Positions 27,212 through 36,567 of a stretch of DNA of 64,000 nucleotides are shown here, piece by piece (position 1 is the first letter of the stretch; the number at the start of each line of letters is the position of its first letter). Location: assembly GCF_007859955.1 (NCBI RefSeq), contig NZ_SJPR01000001.1:1555590-1619589 (forward strand). The letters are read 5' to 3'. The stretch comes from Botrimarina colliarenosi (GTDB lineage: Bacteria > Planctomycetota > Planctomycetia > Pirellulales > Lacipirellulaceae). The translations under genes and the position numbers were made by a program. Below the pieces are notes generated by a model that saw nothing but the letters and a program-made list of their open reading frames with translations, made no database searches and had not been told where the DNA came from.

Positions 27212-28316
27212 CGCCGCGACCTCCCGGGGTGTTGGCGTAGGCGGCGGCCAGCGACCGTGGGTCAAAGGCGCCGTCGGCGAAGCCGAGCGAGTCGCCGCGG
27301 CTCTCCTGACGGTCGTCTAGAAAGCCGGGCCGTGTCCGCTCGCCTTCCATCTGACGCAAGAACGCATCGAACTCGGCGGTCGAGCCGCGTCCGCTCTGGG
27401 CGTCGCACGCGGCGACGAGGCGGGCGACCTCTTCGGGGTCGGTGATTTCGGTGAGCGTCTCCATGCCATCGGGCGACACGGCGATCAGCACGAGCTTCTG
27501 GCCTATGCGGACGAGCTGGGTGACCTGCTTGCCCCCCAATGGCGCGCGCCCGAGAACCTCAACGACTTCCCGCGGCAGCGGCCGCGACGACTTGGGCGCG
27601 AGGCAGCGGAGCAGCCAGACGAACGAGATCAGCAGCCCAACCGCGATCGCCAACCCGGCGCCGGTGGCCGTAAGCGTCTGGGACGAGGGCCGCCAGTCCA
27701 ACATCGACTGCAACGGGTTGGCGAGCCGGCCGTCCGACGTTGGCCTCGCGTCTTTTGGTGCGAGGGAGGAACCGAGCAAGCGACTAGAGCGGTCGCTTGG
27801 CGCCGGCGCTTCGGCAGACGGATTCGAGGGGGTTTTGGCGGGGGGCGCCGGAGTCGCGACCGGTTCCTTCGCGTTTGAAGCGGCGAGAGGGGCCGGATTT
27901 GTGAGCGGAGTTTCGGGCTGAGCCGTTTCGTCGACCGACGGCGTCGCGGGGTCGCTTGGCTTGGACGCCGTCGCGAAGAGGGCTTCCTCGAAGGGGTCGA
28001 ACTGCCGTGGCTCCGGCACGTCGGTGTCTTCCCGACGGGGCGCTTCGCTCGGCGAGACAAGCGACAACGTCGAAGGGGACGGCGTCGAAGGGGGCGGCGC
28101 GAGGGGCGACCCCATTCCCAACGCATGGAACGCGGCTGGCTCGACGTGGGTATCGATGCGGCGCATTCCCTGGGGGCCGGCTGACGAGGCGCCGGCGGGG
28201 CGCATCCGCTCGTAGGCGTCCGCGGGAACCAACACATCGTTGTCACCGGCGCTGGCCGAAGTCGACGCGACGAGCGCGGCGAGTGCTAGCAGCGGGGGGC
28301 AACAACGTGTCGGCAT
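27204..28316 (-). CDS. fliO: Flagellar biosynthesis protein FliO (long form)
   Basis: 370 residues, far longer than the usual 100-150. It begins with a signal-like segment (PPLLALAALVASTSASA), then about 180 residues rich in Pro, Ser, Ala and Thr, a membrane helix (GLAIAVGLLISFVWLLRCL, about 225) and the FliO domain (EVVEVLGRAPLGGKQVTQLV). FliO helps assemble the FliP ring. The extended disordered region on the outer side is unusual. Confidence 0.85.
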   Translation of the reverse strand: MPTRCCPPLLALAALVASTSASAGDNDVLVPADAYERMRPAGASSAGPQGMRRIDTHVEPAAFHALGMGSPLAPPPSTPSPSTLSLVSPSEAPRREDTDVPEPRQFDPFEEALFATASKPSDPATPSVDETAQPETPLTNPAPLAASNAKEPVATPAPPAKTPSNPSAEAPAPSDRSSRLLGSSLAPKDARPTSDGRLANPLQSMLDWRPSSQTLTATGAGLAIAVGLLISFVWLLRCLAPKSSRPLPREVVEVLGRAPLGGKQVTQLVRIGQKLVLIAVSPDGMETLTEITDPEEVARLVAACDAQSGRGSTAEFDAFLRQMEGERTRPGFLDDRQESRGDSLGFADGAFDPRSLAAAYANTPGGRGDG

Positions 28317-28453
28317 CGTCTGCGGTCGTCCTTGAGCCAATCCGCCGAGATTCGGCGCGAAATTGGCTTATAGGAGCGCTCGCCCGAGGGGGCCAGACCA
28401 ACCGCGCCGGCCAACCCACAAAGATTCGGGCGCCAGCACGCCGAGAGACGCGG

Positions 28454-29086
28454 TCACGCCACCGCCGAATCGCCGACGATGAGCTCGGTGACTCGCACAC
28501 AGAAATTGTCGTTGAGGACCAGCACCTCGCCGCGGGCGATCAGCCGGCCGTTGACGTAGACATCGACCGGATCGCCGGCGAGTTTGTCGAGCGTCACCAC
28601 CGCGTCGCGGCGCAAGCGGAGGACGTCCTCGATCGGCATGCGGGTGCGGCCCAACTCGATCTTCAAATCGAGCTGCACGTCGCGGACGAGTTCGAGCGTC
28701 GCGGCTTCGGTGTTGGCCGGAGACCCGCCGAACGACTCGAGGCGGAACGGCTGGACGCCGTCGGGGAGACTCTCGGCGTCGAGCTGATCGATCGACGCGA
28801 TCGCCGCCTGGGCCTTGTCGAGCAGCAATTCAACGTCACTGGACGGGCCTGTGCCCGCGCCCAGCGAGGCGGCTGTTGAGGGCCCGGAGGCGACCGCCGA
28901 GGCGGCGGCGGGTGTCGCCGACGGCGTGGCGCCGCCGGAGATCAACGCCTCGATCTCGTCTTGGCCGAGCGCAAAGGTGTCGCTGGCGGGCTCGCTCGCC
29001 GGCGGCGGCGCCGGTTTAGAGCTCGAGCCGGCCGAGGAGAGCAAGGCCTCGATATCGTCTTGATTGAGTTGGGCGTCGTCCGACAT
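28454..29086 (-). CDS. fliN: Flagellar switch protein FliN with two FliM-like N-terminal motifs
   Basis: 210 residues. The C-terminal surface-presentation (SpoA/FliN) domain is clear: LELVRDVQLDLKIELGRTRM, VLRLRRDAVVTLDKLAGDPV and DVYVNGRLIARGEVLVLNDN. The N-terminal 100 residues are an Ala/Ser/Pro-rich linker with two copies of the segment known from FliM and FliY: LNQDDIEALLSS (7-18) and LGQDEIEALISGG (40-52). In FliM this segment binds phosphorylated CheY. No fliM gene is present between fliL and fliN, where it normally lies. Confidence 0.92.
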   Translation of the reverse strand: MSDDAQLNQDDIEALLSSAGSSSKPAPPPASEPASDTFALGQDEIEALISGGATPSATPAAASAVASGPSTAASLGAGTGPSSDVELLLDKAQAAIASIDQLDAESLPDGVQPFRLESFGGSPANTEAATLELVRDVQLDLKIELGRTRMPIEDVLRLRRDAVVTLDKLAGDPVDVYVNGRLIARGEVLVLNDNFCVRVTELIVGDSAVA

Positions 29087-29149
29087 GTCGCCTCGGGCCC
29101 CGGTTAGAGGGCGCCGTCGCTTCCTTGCGTGTCTGTCGATCGCCGAACG

Positions 29150-29701
29150 CTAGCGTTCGATGAAGTTCAGCTTGGTGAAAACCACTTCGCGCACCATGGG
29201 GCGCCCGAGAGAGCGATTCGTCTTCTCAAGTATCTGACGCTTGATCAACCCCAACCCGGCGTTGGCGAGGTCGGCGGATTCCGCGGCGTGTATCGTCAGC
29301 ATGATCTGTTCGTGGATTCGGCTGGTGTTCGCCTGGAACTCCTTGAGGAAATCCTCCTCTTCATCTGCTAGCACCACGCCATACACCGAGAAATCGACGT
29401 TCAGCGTCGTGTCGCTGTCCGGGTTGAAGCGGGTGATGTTGTCGGTGAGCAGCTCCACTTCGCGCGTCACCACGCCGGCGTCGACCGTCGCGCCGTCTTG
29501 TTGCTCGATCTCGGCGTCTTCGCCCTTGGCGGCTCGGGAGAGTTCCCGCGCCAGCTTCTCGGTCTCTTCGGCGGATGGGATCAGCATCGCGGCGCCGACG
29601 ACCTCGACCAGCACCAACGCGGCGATGATGCCGACCGCCTTGGCGAGCCGCGTCAACCCGGCAAACAGTGAGGCTTTGCTGTCTTTTTCTTGATCTGACA
29701 T
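29150..29701 (-). CDS. fliL: Flagellar basal body-associated protein FliL-like
   Basis: 183 residues. A cytoplasmic tail, one membrane helix (AVGIIAALVLVEVVGAAML) and a periplasmic domain (VDFSVYGVVLADEEEDFLKE; IKRQILEKTNRSLGRPMVRE) fit FliL, a stator-associated protein that supports torque. It follows motB directly (4 bp). Confidence 0.85.
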   Translation of the reverse strand: MSDQEKDSKASLFAGLTRLAKAVGIIAALVLVEVVGAAMLIPSAEETEKLARELSRAAKGEDAEIEQQDGATVDAGVVTREVELLTDNITRFNPDSDTTLNVDFSVYGVVLADEEEDFLKEFQANTSRIHEQIMLTIHAAESADLANAGLGLIKRQILEKTNRSLGRPMVREVVFTKLNFIER

Positions 29702-29705
29702 GACG

Positions 29706-30416
29706 CTATTCCGTGGTGTTCGCGCGGGTAACCGGCTCGTCCCACATCAGCACCTCGACGCGCGCGTTGCTACGTCGGCTTTCGATGTCGATGCGGTCGT
29801 CGAGGGGCTCGTGCGAACCGGCCGAGCCCAAACGGATCCGCTCGGCGTCGATGCCGAGCTCGATCAGGTAGTCTTTGACGATGTCGGCCCGCTTCATGGC
29901 GAGTGACCAGTGGGTCTCTCCCTGGGGGGGCGGCTTTCGAGACGCGTGCCCGCGGACCTCGATCTTCTGTGGTTTGCCGGCGATCTGCTCGGCAATGATC
30001 TTCAGGCTCGCCTTGGCTTCGTCGTCGAGCAGCACCCCGTCCTCTTCGAAGAAGACGGTCCCGCCGACGGTCGTGTCGCGTCCCGGGCGGATCGTCTTCA
30101 CGAGCGAGTCCTCGCCGGTCACCGACTTGACGGGGTTGCCGCCGCGCATGATGTCTTTGCGCTTGGCGCGCCCCATCGTCGCCATCGACTGCATCGAGGC
30201 GTTCGTCGGGGTGCTGTTGCCGGGGATTAGGGCCGCCATCGACGCCTCGTGGCCAAACTGCTTGCGCATCGACTCCAGCATCGCCTGGAACTTCTTTTCT
30301 TCTTTGATCTCACTCATCGAAACGAGCATGATGAAGAACGTCAGCAACAGCGACATCATGTCGCCGAAGGTGACGACCCATTCCGGGATGCCGGGGGGTT
30401 GTTCTTCTTCAACCAT
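29706..30416 (-). CDS. motB: Flagellar stator protein MotB
   Basis: 236 residues. The membrane helix TFGDMMSLLLTFFIMLVSMS carries the proton/sodium-binding aspartate (D19). The C-terminal OmpA-like peptidoglycan-binding domain has IEVRGHASRK and SLAMKRADIVKDYLIELGID. It anchors the stator to the cell wall in complex with MotA from the gene before it. Confidence 0.95.
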   Translation of the reverse strand: MVEEEQPPGIPEWVVTFGDMMSLLLTFFIMLVSMSEIKEEKKFQAMLESMRKQFGHEASMAALIPGNSTPTNASMQSMATMGRAKRKDIMRGGNPVKSVTGEDSLVKTIRPGRDTTVGGTVFFEEDGVLLDDEAKASLKIIAEQIAGKPQKIEVRGHASRKPPPQGETHWSLAMKRADIVKDYLIELGIDAERIRLGSAGSHEPLDDRIDIESRRSNARVEVLMWDEPVTRANTTE

Positions 30417-30501
30417 AAGGTGCGATTGGCGGCGTGACGGGTGGAAAGGCGAGGGGCCTGAGCGGTAAGTCGGCTAGCGGCCCGCGTCCGGCTCACGCTT
30501 G

Positions 30502-31272
30502 TCAGGCGGCGTCCTCGGACGGCCTTTGCTTCGGTGGGATGAAGGTGTTGAGTTTTTGCTCGATCACGCGCGGGTTCTCACCCGATTGGATCGCCATGAT
30601 GCCGCGGACGATGATGTCCATCGTCAGCCGCTCTTTCTTGCTGATAAAGCCGAGCTTCTCGGCAAACGGCAGAAAGATCACGTTCGAGGCGATAGCGCCG
30701 TACATCGTCGTCAGCAGGGCGACGGCCATGCCGGCGCCGATCTTCGAGGGGTCGCTCATGTCGCCCAGCATGATGATGAGTCCCATCAGCGTGCCGATCA
30801 TGCCAAACGCCGGGGCGAAACGACCCATGCAGTCGAGCAGTCCCTTGCCGGTTGCGTGACGAGTGGCGACCGCGTCGATCTCGGTGCGGAGGATGTCCTC
30901 CATCACCTCGGGACGCGTCCCGTCGACCGCCATCTGGATGCCAAGCTTGATAAAGTCGTTATCGATTTCCGCGACTTTGCCTTCTAAAGCCAACAGACCC
31001 TCACGGCGGGCCGTCTCGGCGAGGGAGACAATCTGCTTGATGATGTCGCCCGTGGTGTCGACCTTCCAAAAGAGCGTCTTCATGGAGACGCCGAAGACGC
31101 TGAGGAAGTCGGGCAGCGGGTATGAAATCAGCGTCGCCGCGATGGCGCCTCCGATGACGACCATCAACGACGCGGCGTCAATGAACGCGATGAAGCTGCC
31201 ACCACCGAGGACGATGGAGACCAGGATCAGCACGATCGATAAGCCGACGCCGGCGGCGGTGGCGATGTCCAT
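30502..31272 (-). CDS. motA: Flagellar stator protein MotA
   Basis: 256 residues with four membrane helices. The conserved third-helix region is GRFAPAFGMIGTLMGLIIML. The cytoplasmic loop includes SLAETARREGLLALEGKVAE. The PomA-like overall length suggests either proton or sodium coupling; this cannot be settled by eye. Followed by motB after 85 bp. Confidence 0.95.
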   Translation of the reverse strand: MDIATAAGVGLSIVLILVSIVLGGGSFIAFIDAASLMVVIGGAIAATLISYPLPDFLSVFGVSMKTLFWKVDTTGDIIKQIVSLAETARREGLLALEGKVAEIDNDFIKLGIQMAVDGTRPEVMEDILRTEIDAVATRHATGKGLLDCMGRFAPAFGMIGTLMGLIIMLGDMSDPSKIGAGMAVALLTTMYGAIASNVIFLPFAEKLGFISKKERLTMDIIVRGIMAIQSGENPRVIEQKLNTFIPPKQRPSEDAA

Positions 31273-31296
31273 GACGCGATCGGAGGGGGTGAACTT

Positions 31297-31509
31297 CTAG
31301 TTGGTCGGGCGCTTCGCTGGGGCGGGCACCAGCCCTTTGGTCTGTTGGTACTCGAGCGTGAGCCGCATCACCTCGTCCATCGTCTGGGCGACGACAAGGC
31401 GTTCTCCCGAGGTGAGCGTGATAAACGTGTCCGGCCGTGACTCGACGTACTTGATCAGCTCCGCATTGAGCAGAAACGCTTCTCCATCGAGTCGACTTAG
31501 CCGGATCAT
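31297..31509 (-). CDS. flbD: Flagellar protein FlbD (SwrD family)
   Basis: 70 residues. MIRLSRLDGEAFLLNAELIK followed by VESRPDTFITLTSGERLVV is typical of this short family, which supports flagellar motor power in Bacillus (SwrD). The ATG at 31509 is chosen because GGGAGG sits about 9 nt before it. Placed between flgE and motA, as in many genomes. Confidence 0.92.
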   Translation of the reverse strand: MIRLSRLDGEAFLLNAELIKYVESRPDTFITLTSGERLVVAQTMDEVMRLTLEYQQTKGLVPAPAKRPTN

Positions 31510-31594
31510 CGTCACCACCCTCCCAACCCGCAGCCGACCCTGCGGCGCGCAGGATCGGATCGCGAAAACCTAGCTCACGCCGGCGCGCCGGGGA

Positions 31595-34096
31595 TCATCG
31601 GTTCAGCGCAAGTAGCTCGTCCAGCAGCTGCTGGGCGGTTGAAATCACCCGCGATCCGGCCTGGTACTGGGTTTGGGCCAGGATCATCTTCACCAGGTCC
31701 TGACCGATGTCGGTGTTGGACAACTCCACGGCGCCGGCGGTCAGGCTGCCGATGCCGTCCTCGCCGGGCGTGCTGACGAACGGGTCGCCCGAGTTGACGC
31801 TCACGGCGTAGAGGCTGCTGCCGATTTGGCGGAGGCCCTTGTTGTTGGCGAACCGCGCCATCAGCACCTGCCCCAAGAGCCGCTGGGTGCCGTTGGAGAA
31901 CTGCCCCTGGATGAGGCCGCTGTCGGTGATGATGAAGTCGGTCAGCACGCCCGGCGGGAAGCCGTCCTGGCGGACCATGTTGAAGCTGCTCACCGCGTTC
32001 CCCGACGAGTCGGTCTCGGCGAGCGACGTCACTTGCGAGAAGTCGAGCGAGATCTCCAACGGCGACTCACCGGCCGTCAGTTCGCGGGCGATGCTGATCC
32101 GCGCACTGGGTGAGCTGATCAGGTTGCCACGGCTGTCGAACACCATCAGGCCGTTGCCGATCGCGGTCGTGAGTTCTGGCGCCGCGGGGTTGCTGTCGCC
32201 GCTCGTCGCGTACCAGCGGTAGGTCGTGCTGTTGCTGTCGGCCTTCTCGAGCACCGTGGTCATCCGGACCGTCAGCGGCGATCCCAGCGAGTCGTAGACC
32301 AGGAACTCGGTGCTTGTGCCGGGTCCGTTCGCGTCTTGCGACTCGGAGAAGGTCAGGTCGATCGTCTGCGGGGCGACGGCGCCCGCCGGGGTTAACCGGA
32401 ATCCGGTCAGCGGGATCGAGACCGTGTTCTCTTCGCCGAAGTTGCTGGTGACGCTGATGACGCCGTTCGCGATCGAAACGGTTCCGCCGCCGAGCGGCAG
32501 CGGCGAGCCGTTGACGTTGGACTGCACCTGGAGGCCGAGCGCGTCACTCATGAAGTCGACAAGATTCTGCACCGTTGTCGTCGCGGTGATCTCGAGCGTC
32601 TGCGAGTCGAGGAGGCTGCCGCCAACTTCGCCGACAAATCGAAGGGTTCCCAGCTCGGCGAACGGGGTGGAGTAGGTGTTGCCGTTCCGGACCTGGAGGT
32701 CGCTAAGGAGCGTCCCTCCCGCGGCGCCTACGCCATCGAAGTTCAGCTGGTCGTTGCCGGTGATGTCCGCGCTCGGTGTCTTGTCGACATAGCTGTCGTT
32801 CCCGGGGGTCGGGAGCGGCAGGTCGTCCACCTCGTAGAAGGTAGACGAGTCGCCGGTGGCGTTCCGGTAGATCTTCAAGCGGCTGTAGTTCGGGTCGGTC
32901 GGGAGTTGCAGATCGGAGAGGTCGAGCCGCACCCCGCTGTCATCGTCGGTCACCGCCAGTGGCCCCAAAGCCAACGAGGGGCGTGACTCGTTGCCGTTCG
33001 CGGGATTCGCGTAGGTGATGTAGTAGGTGTACGAACCGTTCTCGAGCGTGTCGGTATCGAGCGACGCCGTCAGGCTGGCGTCGGCAACCGTGTCAGCGAA
33101 CGTCGTGGTTCCCGTCAGAACATTGCCGACGTATTTAAACTCCGAACCGTCCGCCTCGGTGCGGTAGATGTTCATGCTCGACCAAGGATTACCGGGGTTG
33201 CCGCTCAAGTCAGGCAGCCCGGTGAGATCGATCTGGTCACCCAAGGCGATTGGTCCGGCAGGGCTGAAGATCGTCGAAGCGGTGCTCTCTTGGCCGTTGT
33301 CGTCAACGAAGGTGACCCGGTATCGATACGTGCCCGCCGACAAACCCGTGGGGCTGCCGGGGGTCGAGGAGGTGGCGGTAGCAGGATTCGGCGGGACCCG
33401 GATTTCGAGGTCGTCCGCGGTGAAGTAGTCCGTCGACACGAACGGGTCGGCGCCGGTGCCGGCGCCCGTCGTTATGATGCCGTTCGGGTAGGCGACCGAC
33501 GCGTCGCCGATGAACTCCGATTCGGTGATCGCCGGGACGGTCCCCGGGACGACGGTCGGGTTGAGCACGCCTTGGAAGTTGGCCTCGGTCGTCGCCTGCG
33601 CGACCCGCTGGCCGCCGAGCGGGATCTCGATCGGCACCGGCGACGCGGTCTGGAGCTCGTAGCGCTCGTTGACGGCGTAACCAAGCAGTTTGTTGCCGTT
33701 GGCGGTGACCACCTGGTTGGACGAGTTGAGACCGAGCTGCCCATTCCGGGTGTAAAGCTGTTCGCCCTGCGAGCCTTGCACCATCAGAAAGCCGTCTCCC
33801 TGGATCGCCAGGTCGAGCGGGTTGGAGCTGATCTCGATCGTCCCTTGGCCGAAGTTGGGCGAGATCTCCGCCACCTTCACGCCGAGGCCGATCTGACGCG
33901 GGTTGGTGCCGCCGTTGCGGTCGCTCGGCGCCGAGCCGATCGACTGTGTCTGGAGGAACTGCGTTGCGAAGATCACGTCGGACGCTTTGAAGCCGACCGT
34001 GTTCGAGTTCGCGACGTTGTTGCCGATGACGTCGATCGTCGTCTCGGCCGCCTGGAGGCCCGTGAGGGCCGTGGTCATTGAGGATTGCAGACCCAT
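31595..34096 (-). CDS. flgE: Flagellar hook protein FlgE, large form with two inserted beta modules
   Basis: 833 residues, about twice the usual size. The N-terminus (MTTALTGLQAAETTIDVIGN, then NVANSNTVGFKASD) and the C-terminus (VELSNTDIGQDLVKMILAQT) are normal FlgE ends. Between about 254-342 and 353-445 lie two related beta modules: GTYRYRVTFVDDNGQES...NIYRTEADG...FADTVADASL and GSYTYYITYANPANGNES...KIYRNATGD...SYVDKTPSADI. A third related copy is in FlgD. The modules probably form surface domains on the hook. Confidence 0.93.
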   Translation of the reverse strand: MGLQSSMTTALTGLQAAETTIDVIGNNVANSNTVGFKASDVIFATQFLQTQSIGSAPSDRNGGTNPRQIGLGVKVAEISPNFGQGTIEISSNPLDLAIQGDGFLMVQGSQGEQLYTRNGQLGLNSSNQVVTANGNKLLGYAVNERYELQTASPVPIEIPLGGQRVAQATTEANFQGVLNPTVVPGTVPAITESEFIGDASVAYPNGIITTGAGTGADPFVSTDYFTADDLEIRVPPNPATATSSTPGSPTGLSAGTYRYRVTFVDDNGQESTASTIFSPAGPIALGDQIDLTGLPDLSGNPGNPWSSMNIYRTEADGSEFKYVGNVLTGTTTFADTVADASLTASLDTDTLENGSYTYYITYANPANGNESRPSLALGPLAVTDDDSGVRLDLSDLQLPTDPNYSRLKIYRNATGDSSTFYEVDDLPLPTPGNDSYVDKTPSADITGNDQLNFDGVGAAGGTLLSDLQVRNGNTYSTPFAELGTLRFVGEVGGSLLDSQTLEITATTTVQNLVDFMSDALGLQVQSNVNGSPLPLGGGTVSIANGVISVTSNFGEENTVSIPLTGFRLTPAGAVAPQTIDLTFSESQDANGPGTSTEFLVYDSLGSPLTVRMTTVLEKADSNSTTYRWYATSGDSNPAAPELTTAIGNGLMVFDSRGNLISSPSARISIARELTAGESPLEISLDFSQVTSLAETDSSGNAVSSFNMVRQDGFPPGVLTDFIITDSGLIQGQFSNGTQRLLGQVLMARFANNKGLRQIGSSLYAVSVNSGDPFVSTPGEDGIGSLTAGAVELSNTDIGQDLVKMILAQTQYQAGSRVISTAQQLLDELLALNR

Positions 34097-34201
34097 GGCT
34101 TTCCGCTCCCGTCTATTTCTGGGGTTGTTGGTGAGGTCGTCCGCCGGATGTCGACGGCGACCCGCCCCTTTGTGTAAGTTTCAGCGACCCTGTGTTGGCC
34201 G

Positions 34202-34981
34202 CTACTTCAACGTCTCGACGCCGCTGACGTTCGATAGTTTGATGCTCACCGAGTCCGCGTAACGCAGGATGCTCCGCTGGCCGGTGAGGGTCTCTTCGCC
34301 CAGTTCGGCGACTGCGTCGGTGAAGCTCGTTGACAGACCATTGGGCATGACGCCGACCAACTGCGGATCGGATGCTCCATCGGTCCGGTAGACCTTCCGA
34401 GAAACCTTCGAGTCGAGCTGCGGCAGGTTCTCCAAGCGGATCGACCCCTTGTAGTCATCCCCGAAGTCCGCTGTATCGACCTCGGCTTGCACACTGAAGA
34501 GGCCGTCGTCGGTTTCCCAGACCACCTCGTACTTGTAGGTCCCGTCGGGAATACCCCCATCGATTGTTCCCGCGCTAGCGCCCGTCTCGATAGCGAGCTC
34601 GAGCCGCGGCGCCCCGTCGTTGATCGAAACCTGCTGGACGGCGCCGAGAACGCGCTGACCGCTGTCGGTGAGCCCCTGGACCTGCTTGCCGATCAGGTTG
34701 GACGCCGTGGCGATGTTCTGACCCAGCAGCACCGAATCGAGCGTCTCGCTGAGCTTGTCGCTCGCCCCGATTTCGCGGATCTGTGAGATCGTGTTGAGCA
34801 TCTCCTGGTTGTCCATCGGCTCCAGCGGGTCCTGCTGCTGAAGCTGGGTGAGCATCAGGTCCAGGAAGGTGGTTAGATCGAGACTCTCGATCGAGTTGGT
34901 CGAGTAGGTGCCTGGTTGCGATACCTGAGCGGCTTTCGCCTGGGCGGCTGCGTAGGCGGCGTTGTCGTCGATTGCGGACAT
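34202..34981 (-). CDS. flgD: Flagellar hook cap protein FlgD with inserted beta module
   Basis: 259 residues. The conserved FlgD N-terminal block is LDLTTFLDLMLTQLQQQDPL EPMDNQEM... followed by VLLGQNIATASNLIGKQV. A central insert, residues about 147-225 (GTYKYEVVWETDDGLFS ... KVYRTDGASD ... SFTDAVAELG), resembles the modules in the adjacent FlgE. FlgD caps the growing hook, so the shared module may help cap and subunit match. Confidence 0.93.
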   Translation of the reverse strand: MSAIDDNAAYAAAQAKAAQVSQPGTYSTNSIESLDLTTFLDLMLTQLQQQDPLEPMDNQEMLNTISQIREIGASDKLSETLDSVLLGQNIATASNLIGKQVQGLTDSGQRVLGAVQQVSINDGAPRLELAIETGASAGTIDGGIPDGTYKYEVVWETDDGLFSVQAEVDTADFGDDYKGSIRLENLPQLDSKVSRKVYRTDGASDPQLVGVMPNGLSTSFTDAVAELGEETLTGQRSILRYADSVSIKLSNVSGVETLK

Positions 34982-35027
34982 GGTTTTTTCTCTTAGGACC
35001 TCTTCCGAGTGCCAGGCGAAGCCTGTG

Positions 35028-36527
35028 CTACACGACGAGGTTGATGCCGTTGTTTGTGAAGGTGATCGTGCGCGGGGAAGCCGTCGCGCCGGACGTTTCG
35101 CCGCCGCTCAATTTGGCGGGCGCCGCCGGTCGCGCCGCGGGACGGTTTTGTCGTTCCTCGGACCGCTGCTGGTTGTCTTGCTGCTGGCGCCAGTCGCCGC
35201 CACGCTGCTGCGCCTCGTCGCGGACTTCGACATCGAACTTGTCGATGCGGATGTTCTGCTGATCGAGCCGTTCCCGTAACGCCGGAAGATTGTCGAGCAG
35301 CGCATTGCGTGCGGCGGGGGTCTCGACCTCCATCTTGGCGGTCATTACCCCTTCCTTCACTTCGATCTTCACCTGGAGCGCGCCGAGCTCGGGCGGACTC
35401 AGCCGCATCTCGACCGGACCGCCGCCACGCTGCTGCGCCATGTCGATCGCCCGCGTCACCCGAGAGACAAACCGCGCGGGGTCGATCGTCGGCGTCCGAT
35501 CGAGAGGGTTCGCCTTGTCGGCCGACTCGACAGCGGCGCCGTTACGCCGCTCACCGCCTTCTCTCGAAGCCGGCGTAGCGCTGTCGACGCCCTGGGCGTC
35601 CGCGCTCTTGTCGTCGTCCGAGTGGCGGTGCGTCACGGTCGCCGTCGGCGCCGTTGCGGCCGAAACGGTAGCCGGGCTCGGGCCGGGACGCGCCTCCTCG
35701 TCGGCGGCGTCGCCGTCCGCGGCCGCCTGCTCTGTCGAGGACGCTTCGTCGGAGGCTTCGCTCGCCTGGTCGGTGACCGTCGGCTGATTGGTCAACGCGC
35801 CGGCCGCCGCTGTTTCAGCTTGGGTGTCGTCAACGGGATCAACCGCGATAGCGACAGCCCCCTCGTCGGTAGTTGTGGTCGCCTCGACCGTCGTTTCGAT
35901 CGTCGTGTCGAGGGACGCGTCGGCGCTGGCGTCCGAGTCAGTAAGCGCCGCTGGCAACAGGTCGCCCGACTCGCCGCCTTCTGCAGCCGACGCCCCGTCG
36001 GTCGCCGGCGAGGGACTCGCTACGGCCGGGGTGTTGGCGACGGGCTGGGTGGGCGGCAGCGCGGGGTCGATGCCTTCGATCCCGTCGGCCGCGGCCGATA
36101 CGTCGATGGAAGTCGCCGCCTCGTCGGGAAGAACCACGTCGGGGCCCGTCTCGAGGACGATCGTTTCCGTCACGATGTAGGTTGAAAGCAATGCGGCTTC
36201 CACCGGATCGATTTCACCCAATTCATCAGGCGTCGGGTCGTCGGCGGTTGAATCGGTCTCCGTGGACTCGGCCGCTACTTCCGTAGAGGTTTCGGACGCG
36301 TCCGATGCGTCTTGGGCGACGGTCTTATCGTCCTTAGCGTCAGGGTTGGCGTTCTCCGAAGCCTTCGGAGTCGTTTCGGCGGCCGGCGGTGGGGCATCGG
36401 ACGCGTTGACCGCCTCGTTCAGGCGATCGCCGAAGCTGTCGCTGGCCCCGCCGGAGGACTCACGCCGCGCCGGGGCGGGCGCCGTCAGCGTCAGCAGCGA
36501 GGGGGCCGAGTGGATTGAATCGTTCAT
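35028..36527 (-). CDS. fliK: Flagellar hook-length control protein FliK
   Basis: 499 residues. The first 330 residues are a low-complexity Ala/Asp/Thr/Ser-rich, acidic stretch, as expected for the molecular-ruler part. The C-terminal domain has PVEMRLSPPELGALQVKIEV and KMEVETPAARNALLDNLPAL, then a Gln/Arg-rich segment. It sits between motE-like and flgD, next to the hook genes that it measures. Confidence 0.92.
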   Translation of the reverse strand: MNDSIHSAPSLLTLTAPAPARRESSGGASDSFGDRLNEAVNASDAPPPAAETTPKASENANPDAKDDKTVAQDASDASETSTEVAAESTETDSTADDPTPDELGEIDPVEAALLSTYIVTETIVLETGPDVVLPDEAATSIDVSAAADGIEGIDPALPPTQPVANTPAVASPSPATDGASAAEGGESGDLLPAALTDSDASADASLDTTIETTVEATTTTDEGAVAIAVDPVDDTQAETAAAGALTNQPTVTDQASEASDEASSTEQAAADGDAADEEARPGPSPATVSAATAPTATVTHRHSDDDKSADAQGVDSATPASREGGERRNGAAVESADKANPLDRTPTIDPARFVSRVTRAIDMAQQRGGGPVEMRLSPPELGALQVKIEVKEGVMTAKMEVETPAARNALLDNLPALRERLDQQNIRIDKFDVEVRDEAQQRGGDWRQQQDNQQRSEERQNRPAARPAAPAKLSGGETSGATASPRTITFTNNGINLVV

Positions 36528-36567
36528 AGCCTGGGGCCGCGGTCAGCGGCGGGGCGGGGGTGGCTTG

